This document shows, in pieces, positions 1-11,219 of a stretch of DNA of 64,000 bases (position 1 is the stretch's first letter; each line of letters opens with the position of its first letter). Source of the DNA: Corallium rubrum (taxonomy: Eukaryota > Cnidaria > Anthozoa > Scleralcyonacea > Coralliidae); the NCBI GenBank assembly GCA_964035015.1, contig OZ036017.1, forward strand, positions 5,505,496 to 5,569,495, read 5' to 3'. The position numbers and the translations under genes were made by a program. Below the pieces are notes generated by a model. That model was given only the letters and a program-made list of their open reading frames with translations, ran no database searches and had not been told where the DNA came from.

Positions 1-2193
1 TGCCTTTGCGTCTTGCCTTTGCGTCTTGCCTTTGCGTCTTGCCTTTGCGTCTTGTCTTGTCTTGTCTTGTCTTGTCTTGTCTTGTCTTGTCTTGTCTTGT
101 CTTGTCTTGTCTTGTCTTGTCTTGTCTTGTCTTGTCTTGTCTTGTCTTGTCTTGTCTTGTCTTGTCTTGTCTTGTCTTGTCTTGTCTTGTCTTGTCTTGT
201 CTTGTCTTGTCTTGTCTTGTCTTGTCTTATCTTGTCTTGTCTTGTCTTGTCTTGTCTTGTCTTGTCTTGTCTTGTCTTGTCTTGTCTTGTCTTGTCTTGT
301 CTTGTCTTGTCTTGTCTTGTCTTGTCTTGTCTTGTCTTGTCTTGTCTTATCTTGTCTTGTCTTATCTTGTCTTGTCTTGTCTTGTCTTATCTTGTCTTAT
401 CTTGTCTTATCTTATCTTATCTTATCTTATCTTATCTTATCTTATCTTATCTTATCTTATCTTATCTTATCTTATCTTATCTTATCTTATCTTATCTTAT
501 CTTATCTTATCTTATCTTATCTTATCTTATCTTATCTTATCTTATCTTATCTTATCTTATCTTATCTTATCTTATCTTATCTTATCTTATCTTATCTTAT
601 CTTATCTTATCTTATCTTATCTTATCTTATCTTATCTTATCTTATCTTATCTTATCTTATCTTATCTTATCTTATCTTATCTTATCTTATCTTATCTTAT
701 CTTATCTTATCTTATCTTATCTTATCTTATCTTATCTTATCTTATCTTATCTTATCTTATCTTATCTTATCTTATCTTATCTTATCTTATCTTATCTTAT
801 CTTATCTTATCTTATCTTATCTTATCTTATCTTATCTTATCTTATCTTATCTTATCTTATCTTATCTTATCTTATCTTATCTTATCTTATCTTATCTTAT
901 CTTATCTTATCTTATCTTATCTTATCTTATCTTATCTTATCTTATCTTATCTTATCTTATCTTATCTTATCTTATCTTATCTTATCTTATCTTATCTTAT
1001 CTTATCTTATCTTATCTTATCTTATCTTATCTTATCTTATCTTATCTTATCTTATCTTATCTTATCTTATCTTATCTTATCTTATCTTATCTTATCTTAT
1101 CTTATCTTATCTTATCTTATCTTATCTTATCTTATCTTATCTTATCTTCGCATCTTATCTTATCTTATCTTATCTTATCTTATCTTCGCATCTTATCTTA
1201 TCTTATCTTATCTTATCTTCGCATCTTATCTTATCTTATCTTATCTTATCTTCGCATCTTATCTTATCTTATCTTATCTTATCTTCGCATCTTATCTTAT
1301 CTTATCTTATCTTATCTTCGCATCTTATCTTATCTTATCTTATCTTATCTTATCTTATCTTATCTTATCTTATCTTATCTTATCTTATCTTATCTTATCT
1401 TATCTTATCTTATCTTATCTTATCTTATCTTATCTTATCTTATCTTATCTTCGCATCTTATCTTATCTTATCTTATCTTATCTTATCTTCGCATCTTATC
1501 TTATCTTATCTTATCTTATCTTATCTTATCTTATCTTATCTTATCTTATCTTCGCATCTTATCTTATCTTATCTTATCTTATCTTATCTTATCTTATCTT
1601 ATCTTATCTTATCTTATCTTATCTTATCTTATCTTATCTTATCTTATCTTATCTTATCTTATCTTATCTTATCTTATCTTATCTTATCTTATCTTATCTT
1701 ATCTTATCTTATCTTATCTTATCTTATCTTATCTTATCTTATCTTATCTTATCTTATCTTATCTTATCTTATCTTATCTTATCTTATCTTATCTTATCTT
1801 GTCTTGTCTTGTCTTGTCTTGTCTTGTCTTGTCTTGTCTTGTCTTGTCTTGTCTTGTCTTGTCTTGTCTTGTCTTGTCTTGTCTTGTCTTGTCTTGTCTT
1901 GTCTTGTCTTGTCTTGTCTTGTCTTGTCTTGTCTTGTCTTGTCTTCGCATCTTGTCTTGTCTTGTCTTGTCTTGTCTTGTCTTGTCTTGTCTTGTCTTGT
2001 CTTGTCTTGTCTTCGCATCTTGTCTTGTCTTGTCTTGTCTTCGCATCTTGTCTTGTCTTGTCTTGTCTTGTCTTCGCATCTTGTCTTCGCATCTTGTCTT
2101 GTCTTGTCTTCGCATCTTGTCTTTTCTTGTCTTCGCATCTTGTCTTGTCTTGTCTTCGCATCTTGTCTTGTCTTGTCTTCGCATCTTGTCTTC
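1..2193. repeat. CTTGT/CTTAT pentanucleotide array with CTTCGCAT interruptions
   Basis: A pentanucleotide array of about 2.2 kb. It opens with four short 13-bp units around CTTTGCGT, runs as CTTGT to about 400 and as CTTAT to about 1800, then returns to CTTGT. The octamer CTTCGCAT is interspersed at 1145-1560 and again from 1945 on. The layout is roughly mirror-symmetric, with the G-type unit outside and the A-type unit inside. Because the array has few stops it is open in several frames, but those frames only encode low-complexity repeats and are not genes. The array reaches the window edge. Confidence 0.97.
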
Positions 2194-3160
2194 CGTCTAG
2201 TCTGTTATGAGCAGGCACATTAACAAGTGTTGTATTTTTATGTGCAGTGTGTGTTAATCATAAAATTAAATAATAATTAAAAATGTCTTTTTCTTTTTTG
2301 TATTGAAACTTCACCATCGTTAAATATCCGGACAACAAATTACGAGAAAAAATGTCTGGTGGAACCTCATAGCCAAGTTGTTCAGATAGTTATCTTGTTC
2401 AGTAGTTTTTTAATTATTTCATTCAATCGGATGGACTATAGCTAATATTCCATAGAAGTGACGTCTAAACAACTAGGTGACGGAGAATATATGTTTCTTA
2501 TCAGATTGAATTGATCACCTACTGTAGTTCAGAAACTAATGAACAACTTGGCAAAAGAAAAACAAAACAAAGTGGAAATGCTTTCAATCCAGTACATAAC
2601 AATGAACTGTTAATTAAAATTAGTTTAAAAATTTAACTCTTTCCTGTCCGAGTTGGTGTTTAGTATTTTATTCTGGCTAACGCCAGACGATTTTATTCAC
2701 CTCTAGGGAAGCCCTCGAACAGGAATGAGTTAATGTTAATTTGTCCGTGAGCATGTAGGTTAGCATCAATAGACATCGCGAAAAAAACAACAATTCTCAA
2801 TTTGTTTAAATACCGTAAATGTTTGTATATGTTACCGTTACAGTTTGTTGATTATTTATCTTATTAAAGTTTTTATATATATAATAAACATTTGTTAGGG
2901 ATATTTATATGCTTTTATTTATAGGAATTCTATATACTGTATATAGGTAGCGCGGTCGCCTGGTTTCTATTTTGTAACAACAAAGATTTATCCCTGCCGC
3001 CGCTCAAGGATTTTTACGACCAGCAAAGAAAAGTGACGACAAGAATCTTCTTCTGCCTTGTCGGAAGGACCCTTAGCTTCTATCTCCGCGGCCGCTACGA
3101 CATTGTTGCGTCCAATTGAAAACCAGGCTTAATGTTTGCTCACAATAATTCAATAAATTA
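2194..3160. other. AT-rich non-coding stretch
   Basis: No supportable gene. At about 2640-2735 there is one copy of a short dispersed palindromic motif (TCTGGCTAACGCCAGA type), which recurs near 23415, 53772 and 60828. A block at about 2950-3132 ends in AAAACCAGGCTTAA, which matches the end of the small palindromic element at 33272-33457. Confidence 0.5.
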
Positions 3161-3167
3161 ACAGTGT

Positions 3168-3353
3168 TAAACCTTATTCCAAAATAGCCGCGAATTATAA
3201 TCGTTTATGTGCATATAAATTAGCCCTTATAATGACCGGTTTAAAGTAAAAATTCTTTTGAATTTCCTACATGAAAACGAGTTCATATATAAGGGATATT
3301 TTATATGTATATAAAATAATTTTAATTTGGCGGCCATTTTGGAATAAGGTCTA
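3168..3353. mobile_element. Short MITE-like inverted-repeat element
   Basis: A segment of about 185 bp with inverted ends: ACCTTATTCCAAAATAGCCGC on the left and its near-complement, ending GGAATAAGGT, on the right. There is no ORF. The structure fits a non-autonomous DNA transposon, but the superfamily cannot be assigned. Confidence 0.6.
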
Positions 3354-3359
3354 TAAATT

Positions 3360-3700
3360 CAAGTTTTTATTACATAAGCAAAGTTAAATCGCATTAAATT
3401 TGCACCTATGAAAAACATGATAAATAACATAAGATTTGCACGTAGCGCAAAAACGTTAGCAAATTCGCCTTTGCAATAAATTTGCAAACTTTGCAAACAT
3501 TTGTGCAAAGCTTGAACTTTGCAACAAATTTGCAATGACTTTGCACCGGCGGCTCTACGGCAATTGCCATATCCGCACCAGTTGCAAAGTTGACGGCAAT
3601 TTCCAACTTTGCATATGTGCAAATTTGGCCAAACGCGAGCAAAGTTGATTTTTGCAACAACTTTGTCATTAAATTTGCAAATGTGCAAATCAATTTTTTC
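3360..3700. repeat. Dense TTTGCAA-motif cluster
   Basis: About 340 bp in which TTTGC or GCAAA recurs every 10-25 bases in both orientations, giving many small overlapping palindromes. A 152-codon open frame on the minus strand crosses it, but it repeats short peptide blocks and looks like a by-product of the repeat. Function unknown. Confidence 0.5.
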
Positions 3701-3786
3701 GTCCCGTATATTCTGTGGTACCGCTAAGTGGCCCTTCTGTATAGTCTTTATTCTGGGGCGTGGTTTAACAACCAGTATCCGCAAAA

Positions 3787-3956
3787 ACTGTCGTTCAACT
3801 AAATGTCGCGGTGTCACCGATTTAAAATCGAAGTGACCTTATGCAAACTAGAATGAACGTTCGTGAACACGAAATGGACAAATGTTGACAAATTTGAATT
3901 TTGGAATGATTGTTGTGAAGTACGAGGCTCAGATAATTCAGATGAGATTGTCACAC

Positions 3957-4025
<69 letters not shown>
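3787..4025 (+). repeat. Dispersed repeat with coding-like 3' end, closed by (TA)n
   Basis: The block carries a conserved string ending GATTGTCACACAATAGTTTA followed by (TA)n at about 3963-4025. In one frame its end reads FEFWNDCCEV, then SDEIVTQ and a stop. The same unit occurs in reverse at 15849-16010, its 3' part occurs at 13908-13956, and a related peptide (FEFWNDCYEVEHSYGSDGKM) lies in the minus-strand frame at 5502-5775. This looks like a mobilised coding 3' end attached to TA-rich microsatellites. Confidence 0.6.
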
Positions 4026-4028
<3 letters not shown>

Positions 4029-4525
4029 GTATTTAGTGTTTATTTCACAATACTTACACGGGAGATTTCAGGTTATCACCACAGGTCGAAGAGGTACCGC
4101 CTCGAACATGAATAGACTTCCCTTCCCCAGCTATCACAAAAGTGACTCCAGCCCTTAGGACACTGAAAGGCGGGTTAAAAGTTGGAAGTCTAAAACATGA
4201 AAGATTTTATAATACAACAAGTAATACAATGTCAACAATATAGTTAAATTAATAATCCATAACATAGTCAAAAGTTGGGTTATGGATTATTAATTTAACT
4301 ATATTGTTGACATTGTATTACTTGTTGTATAATAAAATCTTTCATGTTTTAGACTTCCAACTTTTAACCCGCCTTCCAGTGTCCTAAGGGCTGGAGTCAC
4401 TTTTGTGATAGCTGGGGAAGGGAAGTCTATTCATGTTCGAGGCGGTACCTCTTCGACCTGTGGTGATAACCTGAAATCTCCCGTGTAAGTATTGTGAAAT
4501 AAACACTAAATACCTTTATATTATC
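4026..4525. repeat. Near-perfect ~235-bp-arm hairpin
   Basis: The arms at about 4026-4263 and 4279-4525 are inverted copies; I count only about two mismatches, and the spacer is about 15 bases. (TA)n abuts the left arm. There is no ORF across it. Either a very young foldback insertion or a library/assembly fold-back artefact would explain such low divergence. Confidence 0.85.
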
Positions 4526-4674
4526 GCTCGTTCTGAGATAGAGCTAAGAATTTGAGCGCACTTGCGTACCCGTTCGGGGAAAACGGCGTGAGTCAGTTAG
4601 TCGGTCGGCACATCTAAAACTGTGTGGCTTATTCTATCAGATCTGAATGGAATGAAACAAACATTTTAAATACG

Positions 4675-4680
<6 letters not shown>

Positions 4681-4755
<75 letters not shown>

Positions 4756-4966
4756 TCGAAATATGGTATAGTAGGTTAATACTGCCGAAACAGAGAACGT
4801 GAGTGGTCTAACGTTTCGAGCGAAGGCCCTTCGTCAGAGAGAAACGTTTCTCTCTGACGAAGGGCCTTCGCTCGAAACGTTAGACCACTCACGTTCTCTG
4901 TTTCGGCAGTATTAACCTACTATACCATATTTCGATTGTTGTTTCAACACTGTCTACGCAGCACAC

Positions 4967-5032
<66 letters not shown>
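4681..5032. repeat. Palindrome with hammerhead-like core between two (TA)n tracts
   Basis: (TA)n at 4681-4750 and 4971-5032 flank a near-perfect palindrome (4756-4937, centre about 4846). Each arm holds CTGACGAAGGGCCTTCGCTC followed by GAAACG. This fits a hammerhead-type core: CUGANGA, a 4-bp stem II (GGGC/GCUC with a CUUC loop), then GAAA. Such motifs are known in the terminal repeats of Penelope-like elements. I do not see a clean stem I/III. Confidence 0.6.
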
Positions 5033-5035
<3 letters not shown>

Positions 5036-5094
5036 AAAACATCATTAATAATTCATGAAGAAAACACAAAAGAAATCATGACCGTGAAGGAGGT

Positions 5095-5365
5095 TGTATA
5101 TCTGATAGAAACCACACGTGGTTGTATCACATATACAACCACTAGTGGTTGTATATCAGGTCACTATCTCCGCTCTAAAACATTGAAATTGAGCTTTTTC
5201 TGAATTAATCTGAACAAATATTACTCATATTAACATCAAAGAACTCGGCGTGTTTTAAGCTGTTTACAACATTCGCGTCCGTGTTGTATCGAATATATAA
5301 TCACTCGCCTTCGGCTCGTGATTGTATATTCGATACAACACGGCCGCTCATGTTGTAAACATTAC
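5095..5365. repeat. Two hairpins, one with a GC-rich CGCCTTCGG apex
   Basis: A small hairpin built on TGGTTGTAT motifs lies at 5095-5160. A larger one at about 5250-5365 has AT-rich arms (TGTTTACAAC ... GTTGTAAACA) and a GC-rich tip reading CTCGCCTTCGGCTCGTG. Similar tips occur in hairpins at 15310, 21645 and 22420. Confidence 0.6.
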
Positions 5366-5403
5366 ATATGTTATGGTTGACGGGTTACCGTGTTAAAATA
5401 TGA

Positions 5404-5463
<60 letters not shown>

Positions 5464-5464
5464 A
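5404..5464. repeat. (AAAT)n microsatellite
   Basis: About 15 copies of AAAT/AAATA starting at 5404. Simple sequence with no coding content. Confidence 0.95.
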
Positions 5465-5501
5465 AATAAATAAGTCTTTCTTTGCCTTCTTTATACCGGT
5501 C

Positions 5502-6049
5502 TCAGCATGGGCCATGGCGAACATCATTTACATTGGACATCTTCCCATCTGAACCATACGAGTGCTCAACTTCATAACAATCATTCCAAAATTCGAATTT
5601 GTCAACATCAGCTATATCTCTGATATATATTGGACACTCTCTGGTGAGGTGCTTAAACACTGTCACCATGCATGACGCAAACTTGAAAAACTTCGTGGAC
5701 AAATTCAAGTTTACATGATTAAAATTAAGATGAATATCACACACGTCAAAACATGGACTAAATAGTCTGTAAGAAAATGCACTAATGACTTACTATTTTA
5801 ACGTTTAGAGAATATTGATTCCTTCCCTTGCATACTAATATAATTTTTGTCTCGCGCAAAACTATTAATTAAGCGGTGATTTAATACCTGACGCTGTGCC
5901 TTTAGCAATCTTCCCATTGTATGATTGACAGTCAATGTCATTAATTTTGTTCCAACTGCTCTGACAAACCTGAACTTGGGATTTGGAATATTTTCTATTT
6001 TTTTTGCGAAAGCTCTACCCAATTTCTGCCGTAATTCTAGTTCCTCCAT
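5502..6049 (-). pseudogene. Two exon-like open segments of an unknown protein
   Basis: I do not recognise this protein. Segment one (6049 down to about 5888) is open and ends at a donor-like CAG/GTATTA. Segment two (about 5766 down to 5502) follows a TTACAG acceptor and encodes a peptide containing FEFWNDCYEVEHSYGSDGKM before a stop. The donor and acceptor phases do not match as written, so either the intron model is wrong, the gene is broken, or the pieces are unrelated. The second segment is related to the dispersed repeat at 3787-4025, which suggests a mobile origin. Confidence 0.3.
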
Positions 6050-6119
6050 TTCTTCACTTATCTCAAAAGCAGATACGGTTTAATATCGAAGACAAGAGTG
6101 GATGTTAAAGCGATTACAC

Positions 6120-6365
6120 AGAGAATTTTACCGGGTTGAAACAACTCTTCGGGTGGAGTTAAAATTACTCCTTCGTGTAGAGTTATTTTGCCAGAGTTAT
6201 TTTTACTCTGAGAAGAGAGTTATTTTAATTCTCTTCAGAATTGACTGAGTTAAAACAACTCTATTTAGAGGGTTAACCACAGGAGGAGTCATCTTAACTC
6301 CCTAGGGGAGTTATTTTGACTACATCAGAGTTAAATTAACTACAGCTTCAGAGTTAAATCAACTC
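6120..6365. repeat. Degenerate GAGTTA...ACTCC palindromic repeats
   Basis: Irregular alternation of GAGTTA-type and complementary ACTCC/ACTC blocks spaced by short T-rich stretches. The same motif grammar appears at 30345-30730 and 33535-33740. No coding signal. Confidence 0.6.
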
Positions 6366-7110
6366 GATATTTAGAGTTAAATCAACTCCAGCTGCATCGT
6401 TCAGTTAACTCGATGTTCAGAGTTAAATCAACTCGAACTTCATAGTTAAATCAACTCGAACTTCATAGTTAAATCAACTCGAACTTCATAGTTAAATTAA
6501 CTCGAACTTCAGAGTTAAATCAACTCCAGCTGCATCGTTCAGTTCACTCGATGTTCAGAGTTAAATCAAGTCCAACTTCAGAGTTAAATCAACTCGAACT
6601 TGAATAGTTAAATCAACTCGAACTTCATAGTTAAATCAACTTGAACTTCATAGTTAAATCAACTCAACTTCTTAGTTAAATCAACTCGAACTTCATAGTT
6701 AAATCAACTCGAACTTCATAGTTAAATCAACTCGAACTTCACAGTTAAATTAACTCGAACTTCATAGTTAAATTAACTCGAACTTCATAGTTAAATCAAC
6801 TCGAACTTCAGAGTGAAATCAACTCGAACTTCAGAGTTAAATCAACTCGAACTTCATAGTTAAATTAACTCGAACTTCATAGTTAAATCAACTCGAACTT
6901 CATAGTAAATCAACTCGAACTTCATAGTTAAATTAACTCGAACTTCATAGTTAAATCAACTCGAACTTCATAGTTAAATCAACTCGAACTTCATAGTTAA
7001 ATCAACTCGAACTTCATAGTTAAATCAACTCGAACTTCATAGTTAAATTAACTCGAACTTCATAGTTAAATCAACTCGAACTTCATAGTAAATCAACTCG
7101 AACTTCTTAT
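6366..7110. repeat. 23-bp tandem array (AGTTAAATCAACTCGAACTTCAT)
   Basis: About 30 tandem copies of a 23-bp unit containing AGTTAAATCAACTCG and then AACTTCAT, with scattered substitutions. Units follow one another directly with no unique spacers, so this is a minisatellite and not a CRISPR array. It appears to have grown out of the GAGTTA...ACTC palindromic motif just upstream, since GAGTTAAATCAACTC is itself that motif. Confidence 0.9.
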
Positions 7111-7202
7111 TCATGCTCCAGTGTTCTATTAACATAGCAAACTTTACCACACATATTTAATTTATTTGTAACAATAATACATTCCACTCTTTTACTATAA
7201 AC

Positions 7203-10200
7203 TTATTTTCCAACATTGTACCTGGGAGCTAAATATATTGTCCTTGTTGCTAAGCCAAATGGCTTTGCATTATGGAGCGGAATAATATACGAAAGTTGGG
7301 AATGCTTAACAATATTCATATTTGCATTAACAGGCAATTCAACTTCATATGCTTGGAAGTGGTCATTCCCCCTGTTGTTTCTAATTTAGTAACAAGAAAA
7401 CTAATTTGTTTCAAGTTATGACTCAAGACGATAATTTTTTTTATGAGTACGAATGTCAATTCATCATCTTCAACTTCCGTTTGTAGATAACATCCAACTT
7501 TGTACTTTGTTCCACTTACAGTAACCCATTGTGACCTGTAACGATATAACAAAATGAAATAGTGAGGAAATTAACCATGTGCATGTAGTACATGATTGTC
7601 TACATGCATGTTACGAATAATATCAGAAAACACTCCCCTTACAATTTAGTTTATATTGCATCATTATATTGCCAGCGTTGCTCATCCCCAACCCCCGGCC
7701 CGGGCATTTGCATTTTTTAATATTATTAATCCCAAAAAACAATCATTTGAAAGTCTATTTGTATAAATACATACACATACTGACATACACATGCAGCAAT
7801 TCCCAAAGCATGTGTAGCAGCAAGCCCAATCAATTGTTTGGTCGTAACAAATTCCCGGCCCAATGCCCAGGAGTAGACTAATCCCCGGCCAGGGGTAGAC
7901 TAATCCCCGGCCACGGGTAAATACTGAGAGAACAAATGCCCCACTCCCACGCAAATAACCCCTGCAAATGCCTGGCATTATCCGTGGGGATGGGCAATGC
8001 TGGAATTGACTGATGTATTATTTGCATACAGGGAACACAAAATATGCTTGGGGGGGGGGGGGGGGGCTGTTTGCTAGAGTCACATAACATCACAAGAGGG
8101 GAGGGGGTATCACTGAAAAACAAGAAATTAAAATGTCAATGAAAACATGCATCCTTGATAGCGATTATCAGCTACATATTTTCAAATTTTTCTAAATTAT
8201 CATTCTCCTGGTCCAGAATCGAATTTATAAGCTCCCCTCCTCCCAATTTTCAAGGACCATATCATCAACGAAAGTGATGTGAATATTTTAGTAAATTGGT
8301 CACTAATATTATTATAATCCCGATAAGTGTCCATAAGTTTCAGTGATGAGTTCATGGGAGGGGGCTAGCCCGAAGTCATGTAATTTTTTGAAGGGTAGTG
8401 ACAGCTCTCGCAGAGCATCACATGAGGGAAGGCCACCAGGTCAGTGTCAAAAATCAGTGAAAAAAGTGTCACATTTTGTGCACAGCACATGCATGCATTT
8501 GCCACTATATTAAAAGTATAATTAAACAGAAATACAGTGTATTGGATTAACATTGAATCTAAACTAAGCTAATTACTCTGTTATTCTTGTATCCTGTTTG
8601 ATACTTGCATCATCTTGTTGTAAAACCCTGAAGCATTCAGAATCTCCAGCAAATATTGTCTTCCCTAAAAATACAACAAATAAACAGTTCTGATTACAAA
8701 GTTCTTGTTACTACATTAATCAGCCATCTGCTATATACAAAACACAATGAAACTAAAAATATATGAAAACTAATGATTTGTAGTTGGCAGTACTGTCATT
8801 ATTGTGGTTATATCCTGCATTAGTTCAAATTTGAGTTTGTTTTCTTTGTTCCTCATAGGAATGCATTTGCAATACATCCTCAGAAAACCAAGGACTAAGC
8901 AATTATAAAACTCATTATAAATTCACAGGTTTATATCTGTATAAAGACTTGAGTTTTATACAGATACAAACCAGTAAATTTACAAATTTATGGGCTTTCC
9001 TGCCACAACGATCCTGAGTAGAGTATGTTGGACCAGCATCCCCATACAAGGAGGCAAGCTTTTGCCTATATACCTTGATGCTTGAGCAGGGTATAGTGAG
9101 GAAAGCATTTGCTGCTTTGAAGAATACTGAATCACTGTGTGCATGCCCAAACGCTGTCCCTGTGGTGGTGTCCCACATTTGGTGAATGATATGTTTTAGG
9201 ACTCCTCAAATTTTGGATAGGTCAGTTAATTACCTCAGATCTCAATATTAAACCACATACAACCCATGGGCACGTATGGCCTTGGGTTGTATATGGCTTA
9301 ATGCCTCAGCTCTCAGTCATTAACTCTAACAATTAATATTCATGTTTAGTTTATAATTTTTAAACTGTATATACCTGGTCCAGTCTGTACACCTTTCTCA
9401 AGAAAGGTACTTAAGCCACTGCATTCATCTTGAAGCCTATAGCAGAGCAAGTGCTGATGTCTCTTTGATAAGGTCAGTGGCGTGTTGGTGAAGTTCTTGA
9501 TAATTAATGCTAACTGCTGGAAATAACTATGCTTCGCCTCATACCTCATACACCATGAACGGACTAAAGGTCCCAATCTGTAAATGACATGACATACATG
9601 CATGTACATTAGCTTGTCTTGTCTTGTCTTGGTATACTACATCATGCTGCGGGCAGAAGAAGTTTTATGTTGGGAGGGAGGGTGGGGGGGGGGGGGGGTG
9701 TTAATTCAGGCACAGATGTAATCTGATCCCCTGGAGATTCTCATTGTGACAATTAGGTAATTTATATTAATGAAGATTTCAAACATTGATGTTTTAGGGC
9801 ATAATGTAATCAAGAAAACAGTACAAAGCTACAGTAATATGACAGAAGAAATTATTTTTAATGCAGTCCTGCAGGCATAAAGATCTAAGGAATGGGCAGA
9901 GAAATGCATATGGTGCACAATGCCTTTTACACTCGATGCTGAGAAATATTTGGGACTATTTCAAGAAAAATATAAATGACAAATGTAATTGGCCATGTAC
10001 ATACCTTATAATAGTGCGTGGTACATGGATTTTAGGAATGATCGGTCTTCCAGGATACAGGTGTAAAAAACCTCTGTGGTGCTCTTCAATGAGCACTTGT
10101 AGATATGCTGCTTGATTTATGCCTATACATGTTGAAAACACAGTGTAAGTTATCTCTAGCAACTTTCCAACTAAAATTCAGTGTTCATCATCATCTGGAA

Positions 10201-10896
10201 CTAACGTCCCCATGAGCATTGGTAAAAATCTGGCAAGGCACCACATTTGAGCAGCTTTAAAAAAGGAGAAAGTATTATGCATCAAGAACAAAGATCAAAA
10301 GTGACAAGATTATCATGCACCACCTCTCAGAGTCATTAGTAATGGAAGTTACTTTTCTAAAATAATGTCTTCGGTATGTTTAAGTTATTCTCAACTTTAA
10401 TGCACATGCATACATAACTATATTTAAATAATTATCTGTCTTCAGAATACCTATAATAAAGGGAAGCAGCATCAGTAAACAGACATCTTTTCACTCCTCA
10501 GTTCCGCAAGGTGCCGCAGAGCGAAAAGATGTGTCTACTCAGACTAAAAGGGAAGTGACTAATTTCCAAAATATTTAAAGTGACTCATTACTTGACATAA
10601 TTTTTGGTAGTACATTCAAAAATGTTGTACATGCACATACTAGGCATATATACACATAAGATGTACATGCATGTACAATTTTATTTGATCAAATTAACAC
10701 TGTACTTAACATCAATATCATTATACAACAATATAACTGTAACAGTACCCATACACTCTCTGCATTTCCTGTGAGCTTGAGAGCCTTCCTTAAACCCACC
10801 AAGGAACTGTGACCCAAGGTTGTCACCAGAGAAAAAAGCAATTGTCCCATGGAATGACTGAGGATTCCCATCAATGTTAAACTCATATCCAACATC
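7203..10896 (-). pseudogene. Decayed multi-exon gene, conserved uncharacterised invertebrate family
   Basis: Recognisable exons run down the minus strand. Exon 10896-10749 contains FSGDNLGSQFLGGFKEGSQ and a Cys cluster RKCREC. Exon 10254-10005 contains MWCLARFLPMLMGTLVPDDD and then LYPGRPIIPKIH. Exon 9577-9375 contains WCMRYEAKHS and SKRHQHLLCY. Exon 7535-7203 contains WVTVSGTKYKVG and DHFQAYEVE. Phases between the first three exons agree (1, 2). Damage: an in-frame TGA at 10178-10180 where a Trp is expected after DDDEH, a short deletion after PKIH, and a one-base frameshift in a run of G near 7366-7372. From memory, such proteins are multicopy in cnidarians and fish and look transposon-derived; I cannot name a domain. 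The exon between 9375 and 7535 is uncertain (possibly near 9070-9140), and the 5' end beyond 10896 was not found. Confidence 0.55.
7850..8110. repeat. CCCCGGCC short repeats and a poly-G run
   Basis: Repeated CCCCGGCCA-GGG-TAGACTAAT blocks at about 7856-7915, followed by a G run at about 8050-8066. This lies inside the introns of the minus-strand pseudogene and has no coding support. Confidence 0.5.
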
Positions 10897-11039
10897 CTTG
10901 AAATTGTAAAGATTGACAATTTAGTTTAAGGAGAATATGTACAACATATTTCATACTCATAGAAAGCATTGTGCCTGGTGGAGTGGTGGTTGTTGCCATG
11001 AAATCACAAAACACAATACCACTGGCCAATGTGACACCC

Positions 11040-11218
11040 CCCTTGCCCACTCCACCCATGGTTGCCCACTCAGCCCAAGTTTGTTCGCTACACCCAAGAT
11101 TGCCCACTCCACCCAAGTTTGCCCACTCCACCCAAGGTTGCCCACTCAGCCCAAGTTTGTCCGCTACACCCAAGATTGCCCACTCCACCCAAGTTTGCCC
11201 ACTCCACCCAAGTTTTTC
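11040..11218. repeat. Minisatellite of CCCACTCCACCCAAG-type units
   Basis: Tandem units of about 19-20 bp (GCCCACTCCACCCAAGTTT and variants with CTCAGCCC or GCTACACCC) form a higher-order repeat of about 75 bp that occurs at least twice. Several frames are open only because the unit lacks stops; they are not genes. Confidence 0.85.
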
Positions 11219-11219
11219 T

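Noticed and set aside
6..2223. Overlapping 700+ codon open frames through the CTTGT/CTTAT array
   Set aside because: They are translated simple repeat, open in all three frames at once, with no start context or domain.
3359..3817. 152-codon minus-strand frame
   Set aside because: It follows the TTTGCAA motif cluster, has repeated peptide blocks, and no recognisable domain.
6366..7110. CRISPR-like regular array
   Set aside because: Units of 23 bp abut each other with no unique spacers, and the setting is eukaryotic.
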